Positions 9,605 through 18,403 of a DNA stretch of 63,549 bases are shown one piece after another. A program made the translations under genes and the position numbers. The stretch is from Micromonospora alfalfae. Its GTDB lineage: Bacteria; Actinomycetota; Actinomycetes; Mycobacteriales; Micromonosporaceae. The stretch's first letter is position 1. Each line of letters opens with the position of its first letter. The stretch covers positions 1-63,549 of the forward strand of contig NZ_JAKKFH010000035.1 of the NCBI RefSeq assembly GCF_022230925.1, given 5' to 3'. The notes beneath the pieces are model-generated. The model saw nothing but the letters and a program-made list of their open reading frames with translations. It did no database searches and had not been told where the DNA came from.

Positions 9605-9733
9605 GGGTCGCTAGCTCAACTGGATAGAGCATTCGACTGAGTAGCGTGTCCGCTCCCCGCTTGCACGGTGATGGGTGCGCTTCCTTCTCCTAGTTGGATC
9701 GAAGGGTTCGGGGTTCGAGTCCCCGGCGACCCA
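9605..9733 (+). tRNA. tRNA-like gene with about 55 extra nt in the anticodon loop
   Basis: The 5' side gives acceptor GGGTCGC, then a D-arm with stem GCTC/GAGC and loop AACTGGATA. The 3' side gives a T-arm with stem CGGGG/CCCCG and loop TTCGAGT, then GCGACCC pairing fully with the 5' acceptor, and discriminator A at 9733. An anticodon stem TTCGA (9632-9636) / TCGAA (9699-9703) can form, but its loop spans 62 nt (9637-9698) instead of 7. An alternative 8-bp stem ATTCGACT/AGTTGGAT with two wobble pairs also fits. No anticodon can be assigned with confidence. The insert is far too short for a group I intron. It could be an intron-like insert, a tRNA-mimic RNA with an extended arm, or a disrupted tRNA. 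The gene at 9789 starts 55 bp downstream. Confidence 0.55.
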
Positions 9734-9788
9734 CTGTGCCGCAGCTGCCGAGGGGCAACTGCCGGAGTTGGCCGGAACGGGGAACCAC

Positions 9789-10766
9789 GTGCTCGAGAAG
9801 CTGATCATCCAGAAGACCCTGCGCGTGCCGGCCAGCACTGGCGCGGCTGGCGATAGCACGGCGCTGGCCCGACAGCTGGACGTGGCGCTGCTCGATGTCG
9901 GGTTTTCGGCGTCGCGCGCTCTGCTGGAGCACATCGGCGCCCTGGCCCCGGCGCCGGCAATGGACCTGGCAGCCATGGTCGTCTCGGCGGTGCGCGAACT
10001 GGTGGGCGACCATGTCCAGCACAACGCCTATTTCATCGGCTTCCCTGATGACGTGCCGGACACCGCCGAGTTCTGGACGGATCGGCTGCGGGCGGCCGTT
10101 TTCACCGGCGGAGGCACGGCAACCGACGAGCAGTTGCGGGACGTCGCCGCCTCGGGTGCGCTGAACCTGCTGGACCTGCCGACCTATGGGACCTACCAGC
10201 ACACCTATGCCGAGCTGTTGGCCGCGCACGACGAGCTGATCGCCGCAGCCGGTGACCGGGTGACCTTGCTACGCCTCGGCGACGCTGTCGCCGTAGAGGC
10301 AACGCTGCTGTATCTGGCCCTGGCCAGTAGCTCAACGCCGCTCGGCGAAGCGGACCTCGCGATCCTCAGCGAGCTCGCGGTCGCGTGCGTGGACGGCGCG
10401 CAGCCGGCCGAGATCCCCGTACGGGAGAACCGTGCCGTGCTCAACGGGATCCGGCTCGTTCTCGGCCGGCCGCTGGTTGACGTGGACACGACGACCGACG
10501 TGCTGCGCCTCGCCTGCCAGGTATCCGGCGGGGACGCATCGCTCGTGACACCCACGCGATTCCGCGCCTTCCGACGCCCGGAGCGGCGCGTGCTTCTCGC
10601 CGCGCTGAACGATGTCGTCGGCGCGAGTCCAGGCAAGCTCGGCGATGTCGTGCGCTACGCGGAGCGGTGGAAGCGGCTCGGGGAACGGCTGCATCCGCAC
10701 TTATGCGGACCTCACGGTTATGCCGATGGGGCCTCCGGAGAAGTCTCGTCCCGCTCAGGAACGTGA
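9789..10766 (+). CDS. Conserved actinobacterial protein of unknown function, probably 3'-truncated
   Basis: From GTG 9789 the frame gives 325 residues beginning VLEKLIIQKTLRVPA. I believe this opening marks a family of longer hypothetical proteins in streptomycetes and relatives. The body is mostly alpha-helical, with conserved-looking blocks such as VRELVGDHVQHNAYF, LLDLPTYGTYQHTYAELLA and KRLGERLHPH. After the last block the sequence becomes Gly/Ser-rich and stops, so I infer loss of the C-terminal half. The longer frame from 9675 would run through the tRNA-like gene and is rejected. The close same-strand pairing with the tRNA-like element suggests a link to RNA metabolism or repair, but no RNA ligase is present. 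No enzyme motif is visible. Confidence 0.6.
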   Translation: MLEKLIIQKTLRVPASTGAAGDSTALARQLDVALLDVGFSASRALLEHIGALAPAPAMDLAAMVVSAVRELVGDHVQHNAYFIGFPDDVPDTAEFWTDRLRAAVFTGGGTATDEQLRDVAASGALNLLDLPTYGTYQHTYAELLAAHDELIAAAGDRVTLLRLGDAVAVEATLLYLALASSSTPLGEADLAILSELAVACVDGAQPAEIPVRENRAVLNGIRLVLGRPLVDVDTTTDVLRLACQVSGGDASLVTPTRFRAFRRPERRVLLAALNDVVGASPGKLGDVVRYAERWKRLGERLHPHLCGPHGYADGASGEVSSRSGT

Positions 10767-11016
10767 GGCACCCGGGCCATCGGTATTGCGACGCCGGGTG
10801 AGCCGGACAACCCGCCGTCGTTGCCAGCGGCGAGGGATCGTTGGCGTGAGATGACGCGCGGATCGCGCATGACAGTGAGTCGTCACGTTCTGTACCAGTA
10901 CTCTTCCAACCTTTGCGGCGCCGTCACCGTCGCATTCGGCGCATCATCGACGCCTGCCGCAGGAAGGCGCTCGGCACTGCACCAAGAGGGCTGTCGCCCG
11001 ATGGCATGATGCAGCG

Positions 11017-12063
11017 ATGCTCCCTACCCGCCGTTCCCTTCATGACCGCGTCGCGGCGTCGTTGGCCGCCTGCGCCGACGGTGAACTGTCGGCGTTGTTG
11101 CAGGCCGCGTCACCCGTGGGTGTAGGCGTGGGAGGCGGCTCTTCGATCGCCGATGTCGATGGCACGCCCGTGTTCGTCAAGCGGGTTCCGATCACCGACC
11201 GGGAGCTGGATCATCCGCACAGCACGGCGAACCTGTTCGACCTGCCGGTCCGTTGCCAATACGGCATGTACCGCCTGGCCGGTCCGGGCTTCGGCGCGTG
11301 GCGCGAGCTGGCCGCAAACCAGAGCGTCACCGAGGGCGTCCTCGCCGGGGAGACGGAATCGTTCCCGCTGTTGCACCACTGGCGGGTGCTGCCGGGCCGC
11401 CCGCCGGTCGCGGCTGAGCACCTCGACATTGACGCCGTCGTCGCTCAGTTCGGTGGTAACCAGGCCGTGCGTGCCCGGTTCGAAGCGCTGGCGGGCGCCA
11501 CCGCGAGCCTCGTGCTGTTTTTCGAGGCTCTCCCCGACGGGCTGCCTCGCTGGCTGAGCGACCCGGTCGGCAGAGCCGCGGCGGTCGAGCGGCAACTGTT
11601 CGACATGGTGGCGTTCCTGCGTCACCGCGATGTGCTGCACTTGGACGGACACTTCGGCAACATCCGGGCCGACGACGACCGGCTCTATCTGGTCGACTTC
11701 GGGCTCGCCACCTCACCACGCTTCGACCTGTCGGACGCCGAGCGCGAATTCGCTGCCCGCAACGCCGGTCACGATGCCGACTATGCTTCCATGCGGCTGG
11801 TGAACTGGCTGGTCACTTCGGCATGTGGGGTGCCCGTGCCGCCCGACAGTGGTCCCGTCGCCCGCAATCAGTTTGTGCGGCGATGCGCGTCCGGCGACAT
11901 CCCACCGGACGTGCCGCTACCCGTCGCGGAAATCATCGCCAGACACGCCCCCGCAGCCGCCCGGATGAACGACTTCTGCTGGCGCCTGTTCGACGGCGAC
12001 CTTCACGCCGAGTATCCCGGCAGTGAAACCACGGTCCGGATCAATGCGGATCGGGCAAGTTGA
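11017..12063 (+). CDS. Protein-kinase-fold protein (Ser/Thr or small-molecule kinase-like)
   Basis: The 348-residue protein carries kinase landmarks: a Gly-rich GVGVGGGSS (35-43), Lys55 in VFVKRV, a possible alpha-C Glu97 in WRELAA, catalytic HLDGHFGN (208-215, Asp210 and Asn215) and metal-binding DFG (227-229). The HxDxHxxN layout and small lobes resemble atypical kinases close to aminoglycoside and lipopolysaccharide kinases rather than classical Hanks kinases, and there is no membrane segment. Substrate unknown. It follows the tRNA-associated gene on the same strand after a 250-bp gap without a terminator that I can see. Confidence 0.75.
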   Translation: MLPTRRSLHDRVAASLAACADGELSALLQAASPVGVGVGGGSSIADVDGTPVFVKRVPITDRELDHPHSTANLFDLPVRCQYGMYRLAGPGFGAWRELAANQSVTEGVLAGETESFPLLHHWRVLPGRPPVAAEHLDIDAVVAQFGGNQAVRARFEALAGATASLVLFFEALPDGLPRWLSDPVGRAAAVERQLFDMVAFLRHRDVLHLDGHFGNIRADDDRLYLVDFGLATSPRFDLSDAEREFAARNAGHDADYASMRLVNWLVTSACGVPVPPDSGPVARNQFVRRCASGDIPPDVPLPVAEIIARHAPAAARMNDFCWRLFDGDLHAEYPGSETTVRINADRAS

Positions 12064-12192
12064 GGAAGCGGACAAAACCCTCCTCTCGGCTCCGGACATC
12101 GTCGGGTCGACGAGCCCCTCGTTGAATCGAGGATTCCTGTGTGCAGCCGACCTGCTGGCTCGTCGGCGAGCCAGCGGGTGGCGTCGGCATAA

Positions 12193-13181
12193 TCACAAGT
12201 TCTCCAGGAAGGCGACGATCGTGTCGGTGGGCTGGTAGCGCCCTGGAGTAGTGCCGAGCGGCGTGGTTCGGGCCAGCGCGCGTTCCTTGAGTGCGAGGTC
12301 GGCGTGGATATAGATCTGGGTTGTGGCAACGCTTTCGTGGCCGGCCAGAGGGCGATGACGGTGGTGTCGACTCCGGCGTTCAACAACCGCATGGCTGCGG
12401 AGTGGCGCAGGACATGCGGGGAGATCTTTTTCTCGGCGAGGGTCGGGCAGGCCAGTGCGGCGGTCGCGGCGTGCTTGGTTACTCGCCGTTCGAGCGCGTC
12501 CCGGGTGATGGCGGTGCCCGAGCGGGTGGGGAACAGTGGGTCGGCGGGTACTCCGCCGCGGTCTTTGAGCCAGTTCTCCAGCGTGGTGACGGTGTCCTTG
12601 GTCAGCGGCGTGATCCGCTGTTTGCGGCCTTTGCCGATGCAGCTGACGTGCGCTCCGGTGCCCAGGTGTGTGTCGTGAAGTTTCAGGGTCGTCAGTTCCG
12701 TCGCGCGCAGACCGGTCTGGATGGCGAGGGCGAGCAGCGCATGGTCGCGCCGCCCGGTCCAGGTCCCTTGGTCGGGGGCGTCGAGCAGGGCGTCGATCTC
12801 CGGGTCCGTGAGGTAGGTGACGATCGCACGCTCGAAACGTTTGGTCGGGATCGCCAACACGCGCTGGATGACGGCCGCGTCCTCGGGGTGGCGCAGAGCC
12901 GCGTAGCTGAACAGGGAACGGATCGCGGCGAGGCGGGCATTGCGGGTGCGGGCGCTGTTGCCGCGCCCGGTTTCCAGGTGATCGAGAAACGCGCTGATCA
13001 TGGGCGCGTCCAGGTCGGCTATCTGCAGGTTGGAGGGTGCCCGGCCGGTGGTGGCCGTAGCGAAGGTCAGCAGGAGTTTGAAGGTGTCCCGGTAGGCGGC
13101 GGTCGTGTGGCTGCTGGCGTGACGCTGCCGGGCCAGCCTGTCGGTGAAGAACGACTGCAGGGTGGGACCGAGGGTGCTTAT
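12193..13181 (-). pseudogene. Tyrosine recombinase, second of an overlapping pair; start lost and frameshifted
   Basis: Read from 13181 the frame gives ISTLGPTLQSFFTDRLARQ, the usual N-terminus of a XerC/D-like recombinase found in multi-recombinase sets of actinobacterial elements. The core-binding and catalytic domains follow, with Arg in QTGLRATEL and the HVLRHSAAM box. The codon where ATG is expected is ATA (13181-13179). After VIALW the frame breaks: one missing base separates it from GHESVATTQIYIHADLAL, which holds the GHE box and catalytic Tyr and ends LENL at 12193. An internal ATG at 13001 could give only a core without the proper end. Two independent lesions indicate a pseudogene unless one is a sequencing error. 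Confidence 0.8.
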
Positions 13182-13402
13182 GCGGCTTCTCCGGTGTCGA
13201 GGTGGCGTTCCAGTCGCTCGCCGGCGAGGGCGAGCAGCTCCGGAGCTGCCGAGAGGTACCAGTACGTGTCTTTCGGCTTGACGTGCCCCAGGTAGGTCGA
13301 CAGGCGCGGCAGCATCGCTTGGACGTCGTCGCCGTTGCGGTAGGCGTCCAGCAGCGTCGCGACGGCGAAACTATGCCGGAGGTCGTGAACCCGCGGCCGG
13401 CA
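13178..13402 (-). pseudogene. Tyrosine recombinase, C-terminal fragment, first of the pair
   Basis: About 70 codons give the C-terminal catalytic part of another tyrosine recombinase: HDLRHSFAVATLLDAY (box II), a YLGH segment and the nucleophile region DTYWYLSAAPEL. It ends HLDTGEAA with TAA at 13180-13178, overlapping the first codon of the downstream recombinase. Everything before about 13395 is replaced by unrelated sequence, so the gene is 5'-truncated. The overlap shows the two were an operon. Confidence 0.75.
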
Positions 13403-13770
13403 TGCAGTGTTTCCTCACTACGACCTGGACAGGGCAGCGGCTGCTCTGGCGGAGCAGGAACGGCAGCACGGCAACGGCTGACGTCCGCTCGTCGCAGCGA
13501 GCGGTATCACCTAACGCACTCACATCGGCACCCTGTATCCGCTTTGCTCCCAGGCCGGATGCCCTATGGGAGACCGTACTCAGCGCCACCCTGTTGGGGA
13601 CCCGCCGGGGCCCGGCTGTCTTCGATCCGTGACGCATTCGCGGTTTGGAAGAGGGAATCGACGCGGTGCTTGGCACGTCACGATTCCAGTTGCACCGAGA
13701 GATCACAGCATTATCGGGTCCGTCGGAGTTGGCCCGTCCCCTGGCCGATGGCGAGACAAGCGCGGCTGAA

Positions 13771-13849
13771 CTACCAGCCTGAAACGCGAACGGTGCGCGC
13801 TGCAATCGATCTCAGCGCGCACCGTGCGGTAATGGTTCGTGTCCGAGGG
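13771..13849. repeat. Dispersed hairpin repeat, copy A
   Basis: This stretch is about 85 percent identical to 41180-41259. Its centre is a 12-bp perfect hairpin (13791-13802 with 13813-13824, loop CAATCGATCT). Relative to copy B one stem pair changes C-G to T-A on both sides, so the structure is conserved. It ends in TGTCCGAGGG, which on the minus strand matches the last bases of the tRNA-Leu-like tail at copy B. It probably was a tRNA terminator left behind at a recombination junction. The surrounding interval 13403-14066 has no gene. Confidence 0.65.
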
Positions 13850-13918
13850 CGACACGACCCGTTGCCCCACCGCCGATAACGCTCAGTGCGATTCTGAAGC
13901 TCGCACAAGCCTAGCTGT

Positions 13919-13946
13919 GGTGGTGACCTCCGAAGAGGTCACCACC
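13919..13946. terminator. 12-bp hairpin, possible factor-assisted terminator
   Basis: GGTGGTGACCTC and its exact complement flank a CGAA tetraloop. No T-run follows, so it is a weak intrinsic terminator at best. It lies downstream of the minus-strand gene that stops at 14067. Confidence 0.4.
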
Positions 13947-14066
13947 AAGGACGCGCTGGTCACGGCGCCTGCGGCGGGATCGCACCAGGTAGTCGGCGAC
14001 CGGGATCATCGAACGCCGGGCGCCTGACGCCCGTCTACCGAATGCTGGTGGATGGGAGCTCCCGGC

Positions 14067-15212
14067 CTACAGGTCGGCCTTCGTCACGCGGGAGGATTCG
14101 TACGTCGTGGAGGCCTGAGGGAGGCCCGGCACGGTGGAGACGTCCTTGACGAGCATGCCGGTCGTGGCGTCGATGGTCAGCACCTCGCTGCCCTCGCCGC
14201 CGAACACCTCGGGGCCGGCGGTGATCGTCAGCGTGGCCTTGCCGTGGGTCGTCGAGTTCTTGACGCTGACCGCGGAGATGGTGGACAGCAGACGCAGCAC
14301 ACCGGCCCGGACCTGCGTGTTGCCGTCGCCAGCGGACAGCGCTTGGGTGCTGTACGTCCACAGGGCGTTGTCGAAGTGCCGCTGAACGGCCTGGGGGCTG
14401 TACGGCTTCGGCTCGGCGTTACCGCCCTTCTGCTTGATGATCACCTGGACATCCGCCTGCTGCTTGTCCCACACCGCCTTCTGCGCTGCGGGGTCGAGGC
14501 CCACCAGCGGATCGTTGGCTGCCTTGAGCATCTGGATCCGGCCGTCGGCCGGGCTGCTGTCCGCCGCGGCGACGGCCGCCTTGAGGAGCGGAGCGTAGCC
14601 GCCGTCCGTCATCTGGTCCTGGTGACGGGCGATCGCACGCTTGATGTCCTTCACGCTGTTGCCCGTGTAGATCGCGTGACCATCGGTGTACAGCGTGTAG
14701 ACGACCTGCATGGTCTTGGTGCCGTGGACCTGCGTCGCCTTCACCAGCCACGCGTCGCCCGTCGACGGGGTGACCGTCTTGATGGACCCAGCCAGGGTCA
14801 TCAGCGGCGCGCGCTCGGCGGACCCGTCGACGGTGGTCGAGCCCGAGGTGGCGGCTGGCGAATCCTTGCTGGCCTCCACTCCCCCGGTCGCCGGCGAGTT
14901 GAGCACCACAGCGACAACTGCCGCCGCCGCGGCAACCCCCACCCCGGCGCCGATGCCCAATCGGCCCGCGACGCCGATCCTGCGGCGGCGCTGAAGCGCC
15001 GGACTGGATTCGTGGTCCCGCGTGGTTGTCGTCGTTTCCATTGTTGAAGTCGCCTCCATAGTCGTGTCCTCCGCTGATTTCGCGCCCAGCAGCCGCACGG
15101 TTCCGGGGTCGGCCATAGCCGCCCGCAGCACCGCCCGCGCCCGCTGATACGCCTCCGGGCGTAGTGGTTCTGCGCTGCCCAACGCACCGACCAGATCAAG
15201 CTCGTCGGTCAT
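14067..15212 (-). CDS. CU044_5270-family protein, membrane-anchored sigma-factor partner
   Basis: The 381-residue protein begins MTDELDLVGALG and has an N-terminal cytoplasmic region of about 95 residues. One membrane helix follows (GVAAAAAVVAVVLNS), then an extracytoplasmic domain rich in beta-type sequence and ending in TTYESSRV. This layout fits the CU044_5270 family, which routinely sits beside ECF sigma factors and may act as anti-sigma or signal partner. ATG 15212 is chosen for the AAGGAGAG site just upstream and the ATGA overlap with the sigma gene stop. The longer frame continues into the sigma gene and is a shadow. Confidence 0.8.
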   Translation of the reverse strand: MTDELDLVGALGSAEPLRPEAYQRARAVLRAAMADPGTVRLLGAKSAEDTTMEATSTMETTTTTRDHESSPALQRRRRIGVAGRLGIGAGVGVAAAAAVVAVVLNSPATGGVEASKDSPAATSGSTTVDGSAERAPLMTLAGSIKTVTPSTGDAWLVKATQVHGTKTMQVVYTLYTDGHAIYTGNSVKDIKRAIARHQDQMTDGGYAPLLKAAVAAADSSPADGRIQMLKAANDPLVGLDPAAQKAVWDKQQADVQVIIKQKGGNAEPKPYSPQAVQRHFDNALWTYSTQALSAGDGNTQVRAGVLRLLSTISAVSVKNSTTHGKATLTITAGPEVFGGEGSEVLTIDATTGMLVKDVSTVPGLPQASTTYESSRVTKADL

Positions 15213-15781
15213 CGGTGTCTCTCCTTCGCGCTGTTGCGGTCCTTCAGAAGCGCGGACACCCCCGGGGCGTCGCGCAACGCCGTCCTGGCCTGGCTCAGCA
15301 ACCGCCGCGCGGTGCCGGCCGGTATGCCGAGGGCCCGCGCGGCGTCGGCTGCGGTCAGGTCCTCCCAGGCGACGAGCCTCAGGACCTCCCGCTCTTCGGG
15401 TTTGAGCCGCGTCGGGGCCGACCGGAGCACCGCCCGGGCGTCCACGCCGAGGTCCACCGCCAACCACGGATCCCATCCAGTAGCCACGTCCGGCACGTCC
15501 GCCACCAGGTCCTCGGCCGGCCGGGACCGCCAGTAGCGCCGCAAGCGATTCAATGCCACCCCGTACAGCCACGGCCGCGCATCGTTGTACGACCGGTCGT
15601 ACGATCGCCGCGACTCGAACGCCGCAACCCAAACCTCGCCCAGGAGGTCCTCAGCCGCATCCCGCCCAGCCCGGCGAACGAGGTACGCACCGACGGCGGC
15701 CTCATGACGCTCGACCACCTCTACGAAGGCGTCGACATCGCCATCCAGCGACCGGCCTATCAAATCCGCATCCGAAGCCAT
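15209..15781 (-). CDS. ECF RNA polymerase sigma factor
   Basis: The 190-residue protein contains sigma-70 region 2 (DLLGEVWVAAFESRRSY, with RPWLYGVALNRLRRYWR) and region 4 (LKPEEREVLRLVAWEDLTAADAARALGI, PAGTARRLLSQAR). It directs RNA polymerase to a small stress or envelope regulon. ATG 15781 is preceded by GAGGAGGG. The alternative TTG five codons earlier overlaps that site. Its stop overlaps the partner gene start (ATGA), so the two are translated together. The 500 bp upstream (15782-16283) hold no gene that I can support, only GC-rich non-coding sequence and probably the promoter. Confidence 0.9.
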   Translation of the reverse strand: MASDADLIGRSLDGDVDAFVEVVERHEAAVGAYLVRRAGRDAAEDLLGEVWVAAFESRRSYDRSYNDARPWLYGVALNRLRRYWRSRPAEDLVADVPDVATGWDPWLAVDLGVDARAVLRSAPTRLKPEEREVLRLVAWEDLTAADAARALGIPAGTARRLLSQARTALRDAPGVSALLKDRNSAKERHR

Positions 15782-16283
15782 GGCCCTCCTCGGCAAAGTC
15801 CGTGCTTCACCCTGACATTGCCGATCAGGCGGGAAAGTGTTCAGACGCCGAGGGCCGACGGCATGCGGTCGCCCAATAGCGACCTCTCGGCGGCATGAGC
15901 GGCTGCGACGCCGTCAGCGTGGGGCCCAGGCCAGGGGCCGGGAGTCGAAGCTGCAAGGTAGCGGCAGCGTCGCGGCAGCGAGGCTCCCAGCCCACATGGC
16001 AGTCTCCCCGCCGTTTCAGGGCCGGATCTGGTTCTCGATGGGGCTGCCAGGGGCACCGAGAAGTGGTGGCTCACCCGATTTAGTCGCGGCGACCGGGCCT
16101 ACCGATCCGAGACCGCCCGACGAGCGGCCCTACCTGCCTGGCTCTACGCCTGCAATCACCATCGCCATCACACCGCACTCGGGATACTCGCTGCTGCCGA
16201 CGCAAGGGCGACTAAGTGTGCGGACACTCACGGTCGGCGGGAGATCGCTACCCTCGTAGTCCACCGAGCGGGGAGGGGCCAGC

Positions 16284-16724
16284 ATGGCGGCGCTGGTCGA
16301 GCACACCGAGCTGTACGTCGATGTCGACTATCGACTGTTCGCGATGATCGGCGACAGCAACGACCGGCGCAACGTTCCACCCTCACCGCACGAGCTCGAT
16401 CAATGGGTCAGCTCGGCGCCGGGCTACGTGGTGGTCGAGAACATCGACGACACCGTGGTGCTGGGTAGCGACACCCGGCTGGAGACCTGGGACGGGCCGG
16501 CCGACTTCGATCCGGCCGGCTGGGACCGCAGCCACGTGCTCGAGGTGGTCTTCGAGTCGGGCATCCTCGGGTTCTCTAGCGGCACGGCCGGCGGCATCGC
16601 CGACGCCTACCGCCTTCCGCCGGGCCGCCGGTGGCGCGTACGGCTGGCCTGGCGAACCGAGGCGCCACCCGCTCCGGACGAGCTGCCGACCGCGTCGGTC
16701 CTCATCCAGTTCAGCCCGGCCTGA
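16284..16724 (+). CDS. Hypothetical protein
   Basis: A 146-residue acidic soluble protein starts at ATG 16284 with a good GGGGAGGGG site. It opens with a beta-strand-like ELYVDVDYRLFAM, has a central DPAGWDRSHVLEVVFESG stretch and ends in a basic PGRRWRVRLAWR segment. I do not recognise the family. It has the look of small beta-rich single-domain proteins. It stands alone between a minus-strand operon and a hairpin terminator at 16760. Confidence 0.7.
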   Translation: MAALVEHTELYVDVDYRLFAMIGDSNDRRNVPPSPHELDQWVSSAPGYVVVENIDDTVVLGSDTRLETWDGPADFDPAGWDRSHVLEVVFESGILGFSSGTAGGIADAYRLPPGRRWRVRLAWRTEAPPAPDELPTASVLIQFSPA

Positions 16725-16759
16725 GCGGCCGGGCCGACACTTCGCGGTCGGGCGTGTCT

Positions 16760-16791
16760 GTCCCCGTGAGTTCGGCTGCCCCCACGGGGAC
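16760..16791. terminator. Probable terminator after the hypothetical gene
   Basis: A 9-bp perfect stem GTCCCCGTG/CACGGGGAC with a 14-nt loop is followed by GCTTGCT. It lies 36 bp after the stop at 16724. Confidence 0.55.
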
Positions 16792-17459
16792 GCTTGCTCT
16801 CGGCGCTACTCAATGCTCAAAGCGGGCCGGCACCCACAGGCTGCGGGCCCGGGCGACAGTGGTCACGGCGATCCGGCGGCGCACGATCAGTGCCGCGACG
16901 ACACCCCCGGCCAAGGCCAGAATGCTGGCCGTCGGCACGGGGTTGGGCGGGCGGGGCCTCCCGCCTGGCGCACCCGCGGCGGGTTGCCTCCCGTACGGGG
17001 GTCCCACGCGCTCTGATCGAGTGGCGCAGGCGGGGCCAGGGTGTCTCGGGCGTACAGGTCGGGTCGTCGATGGAAACGTCCGAACCGTAGAGGTCCGCAG
17101 ACACGAGTCCGTCCGGCTGCCAGTCTTCTCACTGCTCATGGCATCGCCTGCTCCACGGCGGCCGACGGTGAGCACTGTGGCGCAGCTGGCCGAAGTCTTG
17201 GCCGACGCCGCGACCAGTGCGAGGTCACTGTCCCGGACGTGTGGGGGTGGCGGACACGAAGCCGAAGAGGCTCGAGTGGCCGACGAGGACCACGAACGTC
17301 AACACCCGGCGATCGCCGCGTCGAGGGCGTTGTCGCGGCCGGAGTCGCGGCGCTGAGGCTCCAGCGTGGTGCTGGGGCCTCGGCGCGCTTCGCTTTGCTC
17401 GACACAGCGGGGGACGCTACAGCGTGCGGGTGTTCGGCCGCTGGAGCGATCTCGGTCGA
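16792..17459. other. Interval without an assignable gene
   Basis: On the minus strand, 16810-17175 can encode a short frame ending in one hydrophobic helix (ASILALAGGVVAALIV) and a basic tail, like the end of a surface protein. It has no usable N-terminus or ribosome site. The rest is Arg/Pro-rich shadow sequence. It may be a decayed neighbour of the LPXTG remnant at 17460. Confidence 0.35.
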
Positions 17460-17830
17460 TCAGGCCTGCAGGCGTACACGGCGGCGCCGTGCGACGAGAA
17501 CCAGCACCGTGCCGACCGCGACGGCGATCGCAGCCGCGCCGACGAAGAGCATGGTGTCGTCGCCGGTGACCGGCAGGCCCGGGCCGGCGCTCGACGACGA
17601 CGACGACGACGCCGACGCCGACGCCGAGACGCTCGGCGAGCTCACGCCGATCTTCTTCGCTGGCACGAAGACGCTTGGCTCGTCGCTGTCGTCGGCGCGC
17701 ACCTGCGCCAGAGTGTGGTCGTCCTCGCCGTTCTCGCCGGCCAGGATCTTCCTCGCCGGCCGGGTGGTCGAGGTCGCGCAGGATCGGCGTGAACTCCGCC
17801 CTTCGGGCACGTGCAGGGGGCGTGCAGCCG
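17460..17830 (-). pseudogene. LPXTG surface-protein C-terminal remnant
   Basis: The frame has a Ser/Ala-rich linker, a sortase motif LPVTGDD, a hydrophobic helix (TMLFVGAAAIAVAVGTVLVLV) and a basic tail ARRRRVRLQA, which is the cell-wall sorting signal of actinobacterial surface proteins. Upstream the frame runs into Arg-rich sequence and through the stop of the DoxX gene, with no signal peptide or folded domain, so most of the gene is gone. It lies directly downstream of the DoxX gene at 17915. Confidence 0.55.
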
Positions 17831-17914
17831 CCTCATCCCCTCCGGCGGCACAGATCGGCGACCCCGACACGCGGACCCTCGGCCCCTGCACCGCCAAGGC
17901 CGATCGGCGGTTGA

Positions 17915-18283
17915 TCAGGCGGTCGTCGACGCGAAATGCCCCACGGCGGCGACGGCGAGGACGAGGAAGACCGCGGGAAACGAGATGTTGTGGAACACCC
18001 GCGCGCGGGCGTGAGCCAGGATCGCGCCGACGAAGAACAGGACGAGGCCAACGGCTGCGGCCAATCCGACGGGATGTACGCCGAGAAAGCCGAGCACCAG
18101 ACCGACGACGCCGGCCCCCTCGACCACCGCGAGGTAGGGGATCCACCGCGCGGACAGCCCGACCTCGGCACAGTTGCGCATCACGAAGTCCGCCCTGATC
18201 ACCTTGGCGGTCACCTCGATGGCGTTGGCAAGGGCGCAAAGGACGGTCGCGACGACCAGGACGCCCTCCAGTACGGCGATCAT
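17915..18283 (-). CDS. DoxX-like membrane protein
   Basis: The 122-residue protein has four hydrophobic segments (starting VLEGVLVVATVLCALANAIEV) and no long loops, which is the DoxX/DoxD-like layout. Family members are small membrane proteins linked to thiol and oxidative stress, some working with oxidoreductases. It is divergent from the ECF41-type sigma factor at 18404, a standard pairing in which the sigma factor drives its neighbour. Start ATG 18283 opens the first helix; the upstream ribosome site is weak. Confidence 0.8.
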   Translation of the reverse strand: MIAVLEGVLVVATVLCALANAIEVTAKVIRADFVMRNCAEVGLSARWIPYLAVVEGAGVVGLVLGFLGVHPVGLAAAVGLVLFFVGAILAHARARVFHNISFPAVFLVLAVAAVGHFASTTA

Positions 18284-18403
18284 GACGCGCGTCGGCGCGA
18301 TTGAGCAATCGGTAAACTCATAGGTGCCTCCACGTGCGCGGGTTCATCAGGCTGTGGTCTCTCGCCCCTTCTGACGCCCAGCACGGATGAAAGGTGACCA
18401 GAC

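Noticed and set aside
9605..9733. Group I intron in the tRNA-like gene
   Set aside because: The insert of about 55 nt is several-fold smaller than group I introns, and no P/Q/R/S core is visible.
9675..9788. N-terminal extension of the gene at 9789 starting inside the tRNA-like element
   Set aside because: It would translate the 3' half of the tRNA fold; the recognisable protein begins at the GTG at 9789.
17581..17640. GAC/GCC-rich tandem-like stretch taken for a microsatellite repeat
   Set aside because: It is the Ser/Ala-rich linker of the LPXTG remnant on the minus strand, ordinary for such surface proteins.
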